A stretch of DNA of 52,218 nt from a virus, in the IMG/VR virus record IMGVR_UViG_3300025846_000001, positions 1-52,218 of that record. One strand, written 5' to 3'. A program made the translations under genes and the position numbers. Shown piece after piece: positions 15,994-23,790 of the stretch (position 1 is its first letter; each line of letters opens with the position of its first letter). A model generated the notes under the pieces. It worked only from the letters and a program-made list of their open reading frames with translations, made no database searches and was not told the DNA's origin.

Positions 15994-16454
15994 AATAATT
16001 GATTTTTGCGAAACATATTAAGTATGCCTTGTTCGTATGATTTCACTAAAGACTGTTTTTCCTTTTCATTTAATGCGAGTATATCGCCTTTCTTTTCCGT
16101 GTTCCAGTTTAATTTATTCTGTTCAAAGCTTGTAGTTGCTTTTATTACTGCAATACCTTTATCAAGTTCGTCTTTTGGTGAAATGAGTTTAATCCTCGAC
16201 CACATATCATTTGTAAAAGAAAAATCAACAAAGCCCCTGTACTTACCTTCTTTTTTCTTATATGTTAAATAACCTTTAGAATATTCCGGATACTTTGCTC
16301 CTTCAGGATTTAATCCTTTCTCTTGTACCCTCTGTTTGATTAACACAATAGCATTACTCGCAACCTGAACCATAACCTGCCCATGTGCGCCCTCCTGAAG
16401 GTCTCTAATCACTCCATTGAGTCTTTTGCTATAATCTAAAAGTGTTATACTCAT
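15990..16454 (-). CDS. connector/minor tail protein, HK97 gp10-like
   Basis: 154 residues. The N-terminal helix (YSKRLNGVIRDLQEG) is followed by VASNAIVLIKQRVQEKGLNPEGAKYPEYSKGY, matching the pattern in gp10-like and neck proteins (a helix with ...I..R..., then G.....G..Y..YS). A strand pair (FVDFSFTNDMWSRIKLI) follows, and the C-terminus is basic and helical (NEKEKQSLVKSYEQGILNMF). Such proteins sit at the head-tail junction. Gene order (capsid side upstream, chaperone downstream) agrees. Confidence 0.6.
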   Translation of the reverse strand: MSITLLDYSKRLNGVIRDLQEGAHGQVMVQVASNAIVLIKQRVQEKGLNPEGAKYPEYSKGYLTYKKKEGKYRGFVDFSFTNDMWSRIKLISPKDELDKGIAVIKATTSFEQNKLNWNTEKKGDILALNEKEKQSLVKSYEQGILNMFRKNQLL

Positions 16455-16501
16455 TTTATTATTTTACTCATGCTTTTTATTCTCGTTTCGTCTGATAGCA
16501 A

Positions 16502-17629
16502 CTAAATTAAGCAGTATTCTTTTATCTTCAATAAATCGTTACCTGTCTTTTTATTGGCATAATTCAGCACTTCTTTAAGTAAATTATTTTCAACTTTGGT
16601 AAATAATCTATCCTGATATGCTCCATTGAAATAAGCATTATAAACTACATAATCAAGCAATTCATCTATTCTCCACTCAAAAGGATTCGCAGCATTATAA
16701 TAAAGCATACTACCTGTTGCTATATGGATAGTTGAATTTGATTTGTCAAAAACGTCAAGTTTTGTTTCTCCTATTAACCCAGCCGGATTAAAATTAAAAA
16801 CTGCGGGTGCTAAATTCCAATAATCTGGACTTGCAGGACTATCATAATCCTTTGTATAAGTACTTAATTCTGCTGGGGATTGCGGTACTCCTGCCTCTGT
16901 GTATGGAACGTATTCATCTAATTCACCAACCTTAATAAACTTGGAATAACCTTTTAAGTTAGCAAGATGAAAAGATGCTGTCTTATCATAGGCTATCTTA
17001 CTTCCTGTTCCTGTATATAAAAGATGACTTGTCCCGATAACGTCATATATATATTTTCCTGTTCCTGTAAGAATCCATTTATTTGTACCATCAACTTCTA
17101 CCCATGCACCACTCCCCACTCCAAAAACATCAGCAAGCCTGTCGTACATTCCGATAGTAATATTGTCTCGTATAGGATTCGTGCACTTGGAAAACCAAGC
17201 ACCGTCATCACTCCCTGCGGACACAGAAATCGTTATTGAAGCGCCATCAATTTTAATATAATATGCTACACCTGTTGATCCAAATTCTATCTCATGCCAT
17301 CCATAAGACATAGCTGTAATATGTTGTATTCTATTCAGAACAGCACCATCCTTATAGACTAAGAACTTCAATACTCCATCAACTGTATTTAATATAAAAT
17401 ATTTTGAACTTGTACCCACATCAGCAGATCCAAATATGACATTTGTTCCCGCAATGACATTCCAGTATGCTTTTATATATCCAGAGGCATTGCCAGAATT
17501 GAAATTAGCTACTGCTTTATATAACTTATCATCTGTCCCATTAAAAGTGGAATATGCCGGTTTTGGCTGTGACCATAAACCAAATTGTCCGTATGGTGTT
17601 TGTTTTTTCTCTTTAAATATAGTTTCCAT
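16502..17629 (-). CDS. virion protein with lectin-like (LamG/concanavalin) domain
   Basis: 375 residues. Residues about 28-155 have the strand pattern and aromatic spacing of a concanavalin-like sandwich (YSTFNGTDDKLYKAVANFNSG, ...WNVIAGTNVIFGSAD, ...YGWHEIEFGSTGVAYYIKIDG). The C-terminal region includes another beta-rich domain and a helical tail (FTKVENNLLKEVLNYANKK). It follows directly after the tagged 410-residue gene, so the two may form one adsorption apparatus that binds surface glycans. Specificity is unknown. Confidence 0.6.
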   Translation of the reverse strand: METIFKEKKQTPYGQFGLWSQPKPAYSTFNGTDDKLYKAVANFNSGNASGYIKAYWNVIAGTNVIFGSADVGTSSKYFILNTVDGVLKFLVYKDGAVLNRIQHITAMSYGWHEIEFGSTGVAYYIKIDGASITISVSAGSDDGAWFSKCTNPIRDNITIGMYDRLADVFGVGSGAWVEVDGTNKWILTGTGKYIYDVIGTSHLLYTGTGSKIAYDKTASFHLANLKGYSKFIKVGELDEYVPYTEAGVPQSPAELSTYTKDYDSPASPDYWNLAPAVFNFNPAGLIGETKLDVFDKSNSTIHIATGSMLYYNAANPFEWRIDELLDYVVYNAYFNGAYQDRLFTKVENNLLKEVLNYANKKTGNDLLKIKEYCLI

Positions 17630-17630
17630 A

Positions 17631-18863
17631 TCATTTAAATTTTACCCACATTGTACCAGTCCCAAAAGGTAATGTACTTATTGAAGCATCCATCCGCCAC
17701 CATCCTTGTGCATTTTTAGTAGACACCCTTAAATAACTCAAATTACCTCCCGGCCCTGTCAGTGTTTTCTCTAAATTAGTAACTCCGCTATCTTTTGATA
17801 GGATTAATTTCCTATAACTATTTCCACCACAACCAGCTATAAACTCACCATTAGAGTTCATTTGGAAACTATTAATAATATCAGCCACATTTGAGTAAAC
17901 ACCTATGTATTCTACTGTATCAAGTAAGCCGGCAATTGGTACTTTGTAAATTGATCTCTTTAATACATCCCCGGTTGCATCGCTTCCCCAAAATATATAA
18001 GTACCGTCATAATACATACCCGTTGTCTTATTATAAGAGTTTTCATCGCTTGATGCTAACGTCAAGGGAGTCCATACGCCACCACTATAAGTTAATTTAA
18101 GCCAATTACACCTATCAACCGTGTCTCCTGTCTGAACTATCCAGTACCCATCAATAAAATTGGTAGCGTGAATATGCCTTGCTGCAAGATTAGGTGCAAT
18201 ACCATCGAACTTATATATAATTCTAATAGTAACTCCTGAATCTAAGGTTGCAAAAACATTAGTTTCATTATCAGAAACACCCACGCTATTACCATAATTA
18301 CCCCAAACATCATATTCAACTCCACCGATAATGACCTGCCTACCAACATTGAGTTCTTTATAACTTTGGCCGTCTGAATTAACAGATGGTGTCCATGCTG
18401 ACCCATCAATATCTTTTACAATTACTTCATTGTAAGTAGAAAGATCATCAGTGCTTAAATATACTTTTGTTTGTGTGCACCATAGAATATTACCGTTTGC
18501 ATATATCTTTGATCTTCTTATTTCATTACAATCAGCAAACGGAATATTTTTAACAAATGAAAATCCAGCATCATAGGATAAATACAGTACACCGTTTGAA
18601 TATGCAAATACCTTATTATCAATAGCGTATTCTCCTTTTATAGAAGTATCCCACCTGAAATAAATATTTGCATCAGAACCAACCACGCCCAAGACAGGAA
18701 TTAAAACATCCTCTTCGCTTACTCCTTGATACCATGTATCTAATCCACTTACAGATTGTGGCGTCCAGTAACTACTCCCAGTATTATGAAGCGGTATTGT
18801 TAATCTTGTTGCTGAAATTCCCGGCATAGCTAATGATGTTTTATTTTTAAACGGTACATTCAT
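17631..18863 (-). CDS. virion adsorption protein with N-terminal tag shared with the GH16 protein
   Basis: 410 residues. ATG at 18863 overlaps the upstream stop (ATGA); an inner ATG at 18827 would begin exactly at MPGISATRLTIPLH, the segment shared with the GH16 protein (both run MPGIS, Arg, I-P, G/N, GSSYWT). The remainder has repeated short units resembling sialidase/BNR-type Asp-box or beta-propeller blades (KVYLSTDDLSTYNE, ISFKNIPF-like, LSKDSGVTNLEK). A propeller-like receptor-binding protein held by the same anchor as the GH16 enzyme is the best reading. Confidence 0.6.
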   Translation of the reverse strand: MNVPFKNKTSLAMPGISATRLTIPLHNTGSSYWTPQSVSGLDTWYQGVSEEDVLIPVLGVVGSDANIYFRWDTSIKGEYAIDNKVFAYSNGVLYLSYDAGFSFVKNIPFADCNEIRRSKIYANGNILWCTQTKVYLSTDDLSTYNEVIVKDIDGSAWTPSVNSDGQSYKELNVGRQVIIGGVEYDVWGNYGNSVGVSDNETNVFATLDSGVTIRIIYKFDGIAPNLAARHIHATNFIDGYWIVQTGDTVDRCNWLKLTYSGGVWTPLTLASSDENSYNKTTGMYYDGTYIFWGSDATGDVLKRSIYKVPIAGLLDTVEYIGVYSNVADIINSFQMNSNGEFIAGCGGNSYRKLILSKDSGVTNLEKTLTGPGGNLSYLRVSTKNAQGWWRMDASISTLPFGTGTMWVKFK

Positions 18864-19234
18864 TCTTTTATAAGTTTAAATGCCTCTACAATAGAATGCG
18901 TAGTCTTAATTCCCGATGTAAAATTTGTATCTGTTACGGTTGTTATGATCCTTGCAAAATATTTTGTACAGATAGGCCAAAGAGCGTGAATAGAAGGATC
19001 GATATAACAAGCCAATGTCCCGGAAGCAGCAACTAAAGTGATAACTTCTCCGGTTAAAATTGTGCCAGTCCAGTAAACGGTATTATTAGGGATTGCCTTA
19101 TCGGACTTGATGATCTCTACTGAAACATCATCCAGAGTAGTTATATCAATCGGCAATAGAGTATCCGCATCGATCAATGTTAATTCTAATTGAATGCTAT
19201 CAACCCCTCGAATATATGAATCGATTGTTGCCAT
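18860..19234 (-). CDS. small baseplate/neck protein, BppU-like N-terminal pattern
   Basis: 124 residues. The core reads DSIQLELTLIDADTLLPIDITTLDDVSVEI, close to the pattern of BppU-type N-terminal domains (strand, D, P.DLT, V.v.i). That domain attaches receptor-binding proteins to tails. It lies directly before the tagged adsorption gene, which fits an adaptor role, but the evidence is weak. Confidence 0.45.
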   Translation of the reverse strand: MATIDSYIRGVDSIQLELTLIDADTLLPIDITTLDDVSVEIIKSDKAIPNNTVYWTGTILTGEVITLVAASGTLACYIDPSIHALWPICTKYFARIITTVTDTNFTSGIKTTHSIVEAFKLIKE

Positions 19235-19235
19235 A

Positions 19236-20303
19236 TTATAGTCTTTGTGATATTTTTCCTACACTAAGGGAAGATTTACATTTGAGACATTCACCCCGCG
19301 ATGGTTCAATATTCTCTGCAATGAAATTTATCAGGGCAGTGTATCTCTCCGAGTAATATGCCATATTTGCGCCTAATACGTCATCATTGCCAATCAACGT
19401 GTAACGGCTTACCTCCCCTGAGTTCTTAATCTCATAAGTCAGAAACTCCGCTGTCTTATAAAGAATAGCATAAGCAATAGCTCTATCGATTTCATTATTT
19501 TCAAAGTCTGAGTGCTCACTGCAAAGCATAGCCACGGCATCGCATTTAAACTCTCCATGAAGCCTTAATCCCTGAGCATAATCAGTAACGGCCCAATGAT
19601 CGCGCTCGTTAGGATCATCGCCATGTATCCCCCCAGCCATTGACCATAATGTCCAGTTCTCTTTTGAAGAGTTAAAGCAAGGCTTAGCGATATTAAAACA
19701 CCAACGATAACCACCGCATCCGCATGTCATCTTATTATTGTACGGAGTTCCGACAGGAGAATAGATAAAATAATAATTCCCATTCAATTCAAGGTCAATA
19801 GGTGTTATCGCTGTGTATTTCGGTTTGCCGGCATCGGACGAAATAGCAACTGTATGTAAAAGCTGAAAATCATCATAAATCAATAGATTGACATTTTCTG
19901 TTGTGTTAAGATTTAAGGTAACTCCCCGCAATATAAACACCCCTCCACGTATATCGGAATAAACACGCATACCGTGATAAATGTCCTTAGTGATTACCTG
20001 AGTAAATCTTCTGTGCCCTATGTCGCCGGAGAACTTTTCTCTTCGATATTCATTATATTTTAAAAGTTCTGTGAATATGTCGGTGCGAAAAGTATTAACC
20101 CCATTTATGCGCGCGCAGGTCATCATATCCCAGATGTTATCCTTACCGCCTACCGCATCAAGAATGCGTAAAGACATCCCTTGAAGTTCATCGACAAATA
20201 ATCCGGAATTGGATACTGAATAGGCGACATCGTAATCAGCGACACATAAGTCTTCGCTACGTGTTAATCCTATGATATTTTCAAAACAAACTGGCAAACT
20301 CAT
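19236..20303 (-). CDS. virion structural protein, 355 residues
   Basis: It starts MSLPVCFENIIGLTRSEDLC and has several Cys clusters (MTCGCGGYRWCFNIAKPC; ECLKCKSS). The C-terminal third is helical (IDRAIAYAILYKTAEFLTYEI). Proteins of this kind follow the capsid gene in Bacteroidetes phages, but I cannot name its function; neck or decoration are options. A late-type promoter and the capsid terminator lie just upstream, so it probably begins its own strong transcript. Confidence 0.6.
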   Translation of the reverse strand: MSLPVCFENIIGLTRSEDLCVADYDVAYSVSNSGLFVDELQGMSLRILDAVGGKDNIWDMMTCARINGVNTFRTDIFTELLKYNEYRREKFSGDIGHRRFTQVITKDIYHGMRVYSDIRGGVFILRGVTLNLNTTENVNLLIYDDFQLLHTVAISSDAGKPKYTAITPIDLELNGNYYFIYSPVGTPYNNKMTCGCGGYRWCFNIAKPCFNSSKENWTLWSMAGGIHGDDPNERDHWAVTDYAQGLRLHGEFKCDAVAMLCSEHSDFENNEIDRAIAYAILYKTAEFLTYEIKNSGEVSRYTLIGNDDVLGANMAYYSERYTALINFIAENIEPSRGECLKCKSSLSVGKISQRL

Positions 20304-20320
20304 ATTATATTATTTTAAGT

Positions 20321-20361
20321 AAAAAAGGCCTGATACAAAATTAAATGATCAGACCTTTTTA
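20321..20361 (-). terminator. intrinsic terminator after the capsid gene
   Basis: Minus strand AAAAA, GGTCTGAT, 13-nt loop, ATCAGGCC, TTTTTT. The 8-bp stem has one wobble pair and A/U tracts on both sides. The loop contains TAATTTTG, a -7 promoter box, so termination of the capsid transcript and initiation of the next share the same bases. Confidence 0.85.
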
Positions 20362-20384
20362 TTAAGAAACATTAAGTTATATTA
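20336..20384 (-). promoter_or_regulatory. candidate late promoter, copy 2
   Basis: Minus strand TAATTTTG (20343-20336) lies 16 bp downstream of a 25-bp element (20384-20360) identical to 9056-9080, where the spacing to the -7 box is also 16 bp. It would transcribe the 355-residue virion gene and those after it. Confidence 0.55.
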
Positions 20385-21392
20385 AGCACATGCAAATGCT
20401 AAAATACCAGAATTGGTTGCAGAGCAAGGAGCAGGATTCAGCGCAAACAGTCCATGAAGCTGAACTTTAAATGCGGTGAAGTAATCGTTATTCAAACAAG
20501 TCCTTTCAGTAAAGATGTCATAAGACACTCCCGGAAGGTTCCTTGAGTTTTCACTCCATGCCATCCTGTCAGCGGTGAGTTGTACGGCATTAGCACCACC
20601 AAGCGGATACCAAGCCTTGCCAACGAAAGCAACAGCGGTTTTATGCAGTAAGAACGTGTAAGCCGGGGCGATAACCTCAACATTTTCAGGGTCAAGATAC
20701 ATCTTCAGCGTATTCATCTTTGCATAATTACCTTTACCATCAGCATTACCAACTTCCAGAGACCGGTTAAAGATCAACTGATAAAGGTTTGTTCCGGTAA
20801 TACCATAAGGAGAAGTAAATTTATTCATCCTTGCAACCAGATCCATATAACCCCAGATATTATCATTCCAGTTACCTGGAGCAATAGTTGTCAGAGCGCC
20901 GGCAACGGTTCCAACACCTCCGGTATATACGTTCGTCCCAGCAGCAGCAAGAATCCCTGTTAAAACAAACTGAGCAATATACTCATCTAATAGTTTTTTA
21001 CGTCTCTCAATGAGGAATGCGATAGACTCTTCTGGGTTTGTAGTTCTCTCCCTATATACACGGTCGGCAACTTTAAAAGACGACTCCTGTAAACAGGTAA
21101 TCTCATATTCCTTACATTCCGGAGTTGCATCATCACCGTCAATAGAGCAATCATCGGTACATGCTTCGGTAGTGGCATCGCAATCAGTGAGCCATTCCAA
21201 AGAAATAACTTTCTTTTTATTCTTATCTTGAAGTTCACCAAACTTAACAGATTGGTTTTCAAGTACAGCCTTTGCAGCATTTACATCAGCTTTCAGATCA
21301 ATGTTTTTTATAGGATCAAGCCAGATCGCATCAGCTTTTGCCTGAATCGTAGCTAAATATCCACAGTCAATTAATGAGTTCGGTTGTGACAT
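20382..21392 (-). CDS. major capsid protein candidate
   Basis: 336 residues. It immediately follows a scaffold-like gene and precedes a strong terminator, the usual signature of a capsid gene. The chain starts acidic, has a Cys/Asp-rich insert (TDCDATTEACTDDCSIDGDD), a long helix (EESIAFLIERRKKLLDEYIAQF) like the HK97 spine helix, then a beta-rich domain and a C-terminal strand region. HK97-fold capsid proteins are commonly 300-400 residues. No sequence family was recognised, so the call is from order and architecture. Confidence 0.75.
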   Translation of the reverse strand: MSQPNSLIDCGYLATIQAKADAIWLDPIKNIDLKADVNAAKAVLENQSVKFGELQDKNKKKVISLEWLTDCDATTEACTDDCSIDGDDATPECKEYEITCLQESSFKVADRVYRERTTNPEESIAFLIERRKKLLDEYIAQFVLTGILAAAGTNVYTGGVGTVAGALTTIAPGNWNDNIWGYMDLVARMNKFTSPYGITGTNLYQLIFNRSLEVGNADGKGNYAKMNTLKMYLDPENVEVIAPAYTFLLHKTAVAFVGKAWYPLGGANAVQLTADRMAWSENSRNLPGVSYDIFTERTCLNNDYFTAFKVQLHGLFALNPAPCSATNSGILAFACA

Positions 21393-21394
21393 AA

Positions 21395-22267
21395 TTATTT
21401 ATTTTTCGTTTCCCAATTAGTTTGTATTTCAACTCTTTCTTTTGGGGTTAACGTCTGATCTCTCATTATATTGATATAGTCGTCTCTGTCTTTAGGCATC
21501 TTGACTTTACTTCCATTAGGTCCTGCCGCGGGTTTATTCCCGGACGAACTTCTATCTTCAGCTTTTTTAAAATCAAAATATCTTTCGGCGTGTCCTTTTA
21601 CGTGATCCTGAAAATTAACATTATTCGCGTGACCATCCTGAAGTGGGGTTCCATCTTCTTTTAGTACGATGAACCCTGACTCATCTTTCTGGTATTTGTT
21701 CTTTTTCAATTCACTTACAAGAACAGCTTTTAATGCCGCTGCCTTTTTAGCATCTTCCGGTAAAATAGGATTAAGGTTATCAAACTCTGCAAGAGCGGCT
21801 GTCTCGACTTCCTTAAATAGATTTACGCTATTTATCTCATCTTCTTTTGCCTTTAACTTATCTTCCAGTTCTTTATCCTTTGCCTTCAATACCTTTGAAT
21901 GTTGATTAACGAGCTTTATGACTTCTGGATTTTTCATTATATCCTCCGTCCCGGCTCCTTCGACTTCGCCCAACTTTGTCTCTACAATGTGATCAAACAA
22001 ATCAACTCCGATTAAATCAGATTCAACTTCATATTTCTCTTTGAGTTCTTTTTCCAGTTTCAGGGATGCTTCCTTCAATCCTCTGTTATACTGGTTTGTT
22101 TTGTCCGCTGTAAGTTTTGAGATCCTTTCAGTGTCTTTGCGCTCAATTAAAGAAAAGTCTGTTAATTCTCCGGCTTCATTATAAAGGCTGGCCAAGTCCT
22201 CAGCAGTGAGTTTAAAGGCTTTCACTGCAAATGCCTCAAATGCTTCCGCATTAATATTTTTATCCAT
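21395..22267 (-). CDS. capsid scaffolding protein
   Basis: 290 residues, almost entirely helical and highly charged. A helical N-terminus (AEAFEAFAVKAFKL), long coiled coils (ISKLTADKTNQYNRGLKEASLKLEKELKEKYE; SKVLKAKDKELEDKLKAKEDEI) and a flexible, Ser/Gly/Pro-rich then basic C-terminus are the standard form of phage scaffolds, whose C-terminus touches the capsid inner face. It lies 2 bp upstream of the capsid gene. Confidence 0.85.
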   Translation of the reverse strand: MDKNINAEAFEAFAVKAFKLTAEDLASLYNEAGELTDFSLIERKDTERISKLTADKTNQYNRGLKEASLKLEKELKEKYEVESDLIGVDLFDHIVETKLGEVEGAGTEDIMKNPEVIKLVNQHSKVLKAKDKELEDKLKAKEDEINSVNLFKEVETAALAEFDNLNPILPEDAKKAAALKAVLVSELKKNKYQKDESGFIVLKEDGTPLQDGHANNVNFQDHVKGHAERYFDFKKAEDRSSSGNKPAAGPNGSKVKMPKDRDDYINIMRDQTLTPKERVEIQTNWETKNK

Positions 22268-22454
22268 TTTTAGATATTTTCTTTTTAGTTATTTCTATTG
22301 GTTTGTTAATTACTGGTACTTCTCTGAGTTTACGTTCCACGATAGGAGTCATGTCATAAGATTTATCCCATCCACGTCCGACAAGATTATCCCAGACCTC
22401 ATCCGATATGATTTCTACCTTTTTTGTTTTCTTGCCTATAATCTCTTTTGCCAT
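22260..22454 (-). CDS. hypothetical 64-residue basic protein
   Basis: MAKEIIGKKTKKVEIISDEVWDNL..., with a basic start and end. It overlaps the scaffold gene by 8 bp and its ATG overlaps the upstream TAA (TAATG). Head-operon position suggests a small virion or assembly factor, unassigned. Confidence 0.6.
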   Translation of the reverse strand: MAKEIIGKKTKKVEIISDEVWDNLVGRGWDKSYDMTPIVERKLREVPVINKPIEITKKKISKNG

Positions 22455-22831
22455 TACTTTGTAGATTTGGAACGTACACGAGATTTGCGGGTTTTCTTAG
22501 CAGCTTCAGAAAACTTCTCCACAAGGGGAGATTTTGATGATGTAAGATCAGAAATATCAGAAGTATTAACTTCAATTGTTTTTTCAATACTTCCATTTAA
22601 ACCCGGTTCAGGAATCAGGTCAACTTTCTTTTCATCCCCGGGATATTCTGTTGCTATTGGTTTGGTAATTAATGGAGGCGACACCCTTTTAAGAGGCACT
22701 CCCTTATTAAGTTCAACAGGCTTAGGAAGTGGTTGAAACTCCGACCATCCCAGATGCTCCTTAGCTATTTGTGCAGCTCTTGGACTAAAAACTCGTTTTT
22801 GATTGTCTTTTATTAAAGTAATTTTTTCCAT
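22454..22831 (-). CDS. hypothetical head-operon protein, 125 residues
   Basis: I start it at ATG 22831 (MEKITLIKDNQKRVFSPRAAQIAKEHLGW), leaving a clear upstream gap after the terminator. The N-terminal 35 residues are an ordered basic segment; the rest is Pro/Lys/Ser-rich and likely disordered, ending in a basic patch (KKTRKSRVRSKSTK). The disordered basic tail could bind DNA or capsid. It is the first gene of the scaffold-capsid transcript. Confidence 0.6.
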   Translation of the reverse strand: MEKITLIKDNQKRVFSPRAAQIAKEHLGWSEFQPLPKPVELNKGVPLKRVSPPLITKPIATEYPGDEKKVDLIPEPGLNGSIEKTIEVNTSDISDLTSSKSPLVEKFSEAAKKTRKSRVRSKSTK

Positions 22832-22844
22832 AATTGAATAATTA

Positions 22845-22904
22845 ATTGACAAATATCAATATAATAAATGACATATATTACTTTTTCTATTGATAATTAT
22901 CAAC
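22845..22904. promoter_or_regulatory. pair of ATTGA-N6-TCAA operator-like palindromes
   Basis: Two sites have the same form: 22889-22904 (attgataattatcaac, perfect 14-bp palindrome inside) and 22845-22860 (attgacaaatatcaat). Their starts are 44 bp apart, about four helical turns. They lie between the terminator and the first gene of the head operon, where no consensus promoter is seen. A dimeric regulator binding both is plausible. Confidence 0.4.
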
Positions 22905-22930
22905 ATTTATTAACAAAATGCAATTATATG

Positions 22931-22963
22931 AAATAAAAAAGCCCCTAAAATTAATTAGAGGCT
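22931..22963 (-). terminator. intrinsic terminator upstream of the head operon
   Basis: Minus strand GCCTCT, AT-rich loop, AGGGGC, then TTTTTTATTT, a compact stem with a U-run. It ends the transcript from 23652 and isolates the scaffold-capsid operon. Confidence 0.8.
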
Positions 22964-23018
22964 AATAGTAAAAGTTCGGGGACGATAATTATTCTAAAAA
23001 AATGATCTGGAAACCTAT

Positions 23019-23162
23019 TTATCTTAACATCCTTTCAGTTAATTTATTTATTTTTTCTTTTAATTCTTTTATTTCAGTAGATTGTTTTGCAAGAATAATC
23101 CAAAAGTAAATTATTGAAATTAAAGAAAACACTAAATACAAAAAATCAACTAATTTTTCCAT
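23019..23162 (-). CDS. small membrane protein, 47 residues
   Basis: ATG at 23162 (MEKLVDFLYLVFSLISIIYF) begins 1 bp after the upstream TAA; a longer form from 23225 is possible but would overlap the upstream gene in another frame. One transmembrane helix is followed by a short coiled coil (QSTEIKELKEKINKLTERML). Topology resembles small holin-helper or superinfection proteins. No family is recognised. Confidence 0.55.
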   Translation of the reverse strand: MEKLVDFLYLVFSLISIIYFWIILAKQSTEIKELKEKINKLTERMLR

Positions 23163-23163
23163 A

Positions 23164-23652
23164 TTATCTATTTTGAGGGTCAGAATAAATGCCGTTAAAA
23201 TTAGGATTAACAGAATACAGTTCATCTCTAAGAGGCTGACCTGTCCCTTTTTTAATTCGTCTATTCATTTCCTTAATATCTCTTTTGTCAGTTATCTGGA
23301 CATTATATTCTATTGTGAATGCTTTAAAATTCCTTTGTTTAATTAATTTCTTTTGAAACTTTAAACACTCTTTTGGAGGTTCTTTAAATTTATATAACTC
23401 ATTAATTAAATCATCATTTGCATTAATTAGCGTAAGTTTCTTGCGTTTATTAAATTGTTTTCTTGATTCCCTTTTCTTAGAAGACACTAATAACTCTTCT
23501 GCAAAAATAGTTCTATTAGCCGATTGTTCTGCTTTATTTTTAAAATGTTCCAATACTTCTTTTGGAAGATTTCCTTTTTTTGCGTTTTTTAACATTTTAT
23601 TTAATTCTAATTCAGTAAAAATACCAACCCCTTCAAAAATATATGTTTTCAT
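23164..23652 (-). CDS. hypothetical basic protein, 162 residues
   Basis: Start chosen at ATG 23652 (MKTYIFEGVGIFTELELNKML), just downstream of the leader RNA 2 stems; the upstream TTG at 23694 lies inside that structure. It is helical and very basic in the middle (SSKKRESRKQFNKRKKLTL), suggesting nucleic-acid binding. It has its own consensus promoter between head genes, so it is probably expressed earlier than its neighbours. No known family is recognised. Confidence 0.6.
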   Translation of the reverse strand: MKTYIFEGVGIFTELELNKMLKNAKKGNLPKEVLEHFKNKAEQSANRTIFAEELLVSSKKRESRKQFNKRKKLTLINANDDLINELYKFKEPPKECLKFQKKLIKQRNFKAFTIEYNVQITDKRDIKEMNRRIKKGTGQPLRDELYSVNPNFNGIYSDPQNR

Positions 23653-23667
23653 TTTGACAATTTTAAA

Positions 23668-23745
23668 ATCCCCTTCAAGTTCCGTCAGAAACAAGAAGGG
23701 GATTTGTGGTTTTTAAACCGTATTTCTTATATGTATCTGACGGAA
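23668..23745 (-). ncRNA. pseudoknot-like leader RNA 2
   Basis: Minus strand order: a TTCCGTCAGA (23745-23736); hairpin GGTTT/AAACC (23719-23708); b ATCCCCTTC (23703-23695); a' TCTGACGGAA (23689-23680); b' GAAGGGGAT (23676-23668); then TTTAAAATTG. Both long-range stems are perfect (10 and 9 bp) and interleaved. This has the same plan as leader 1 with different sequence. Confidence 0.65.
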
Positions 23746-23753
23746 TACAATTA

Positions 23754-23784
23754 CAAATATAAACCTTTATTTTTTATAAACAAA
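23754..23784 (-). promoter_or_regulatory. Bacteroidetes-type promoter
   Basis: Minus strand TTTG (23784-23781), a 19-bp spacer, TATATTTG (23761-23754). Full consensus. It starts a transcript through leader RNA 2 into the 162- and 47-residue genes. Confidence 0.7.
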
Positions 23785-23790
23785 TTTATT

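Noticed and set aside
20492-20695. Minus-strand second frame inside the capsid gene
   Set aside because: It lies wholly inside the capsid candidate, with shadow-like composition and no coupling or promoter.
22454-22852. Longer start (TTG at 22852) for the 125-residue gene
   Set aside because: It lies inside the operator-like palindrome and adds residues without support; ATG at 22831 is used.
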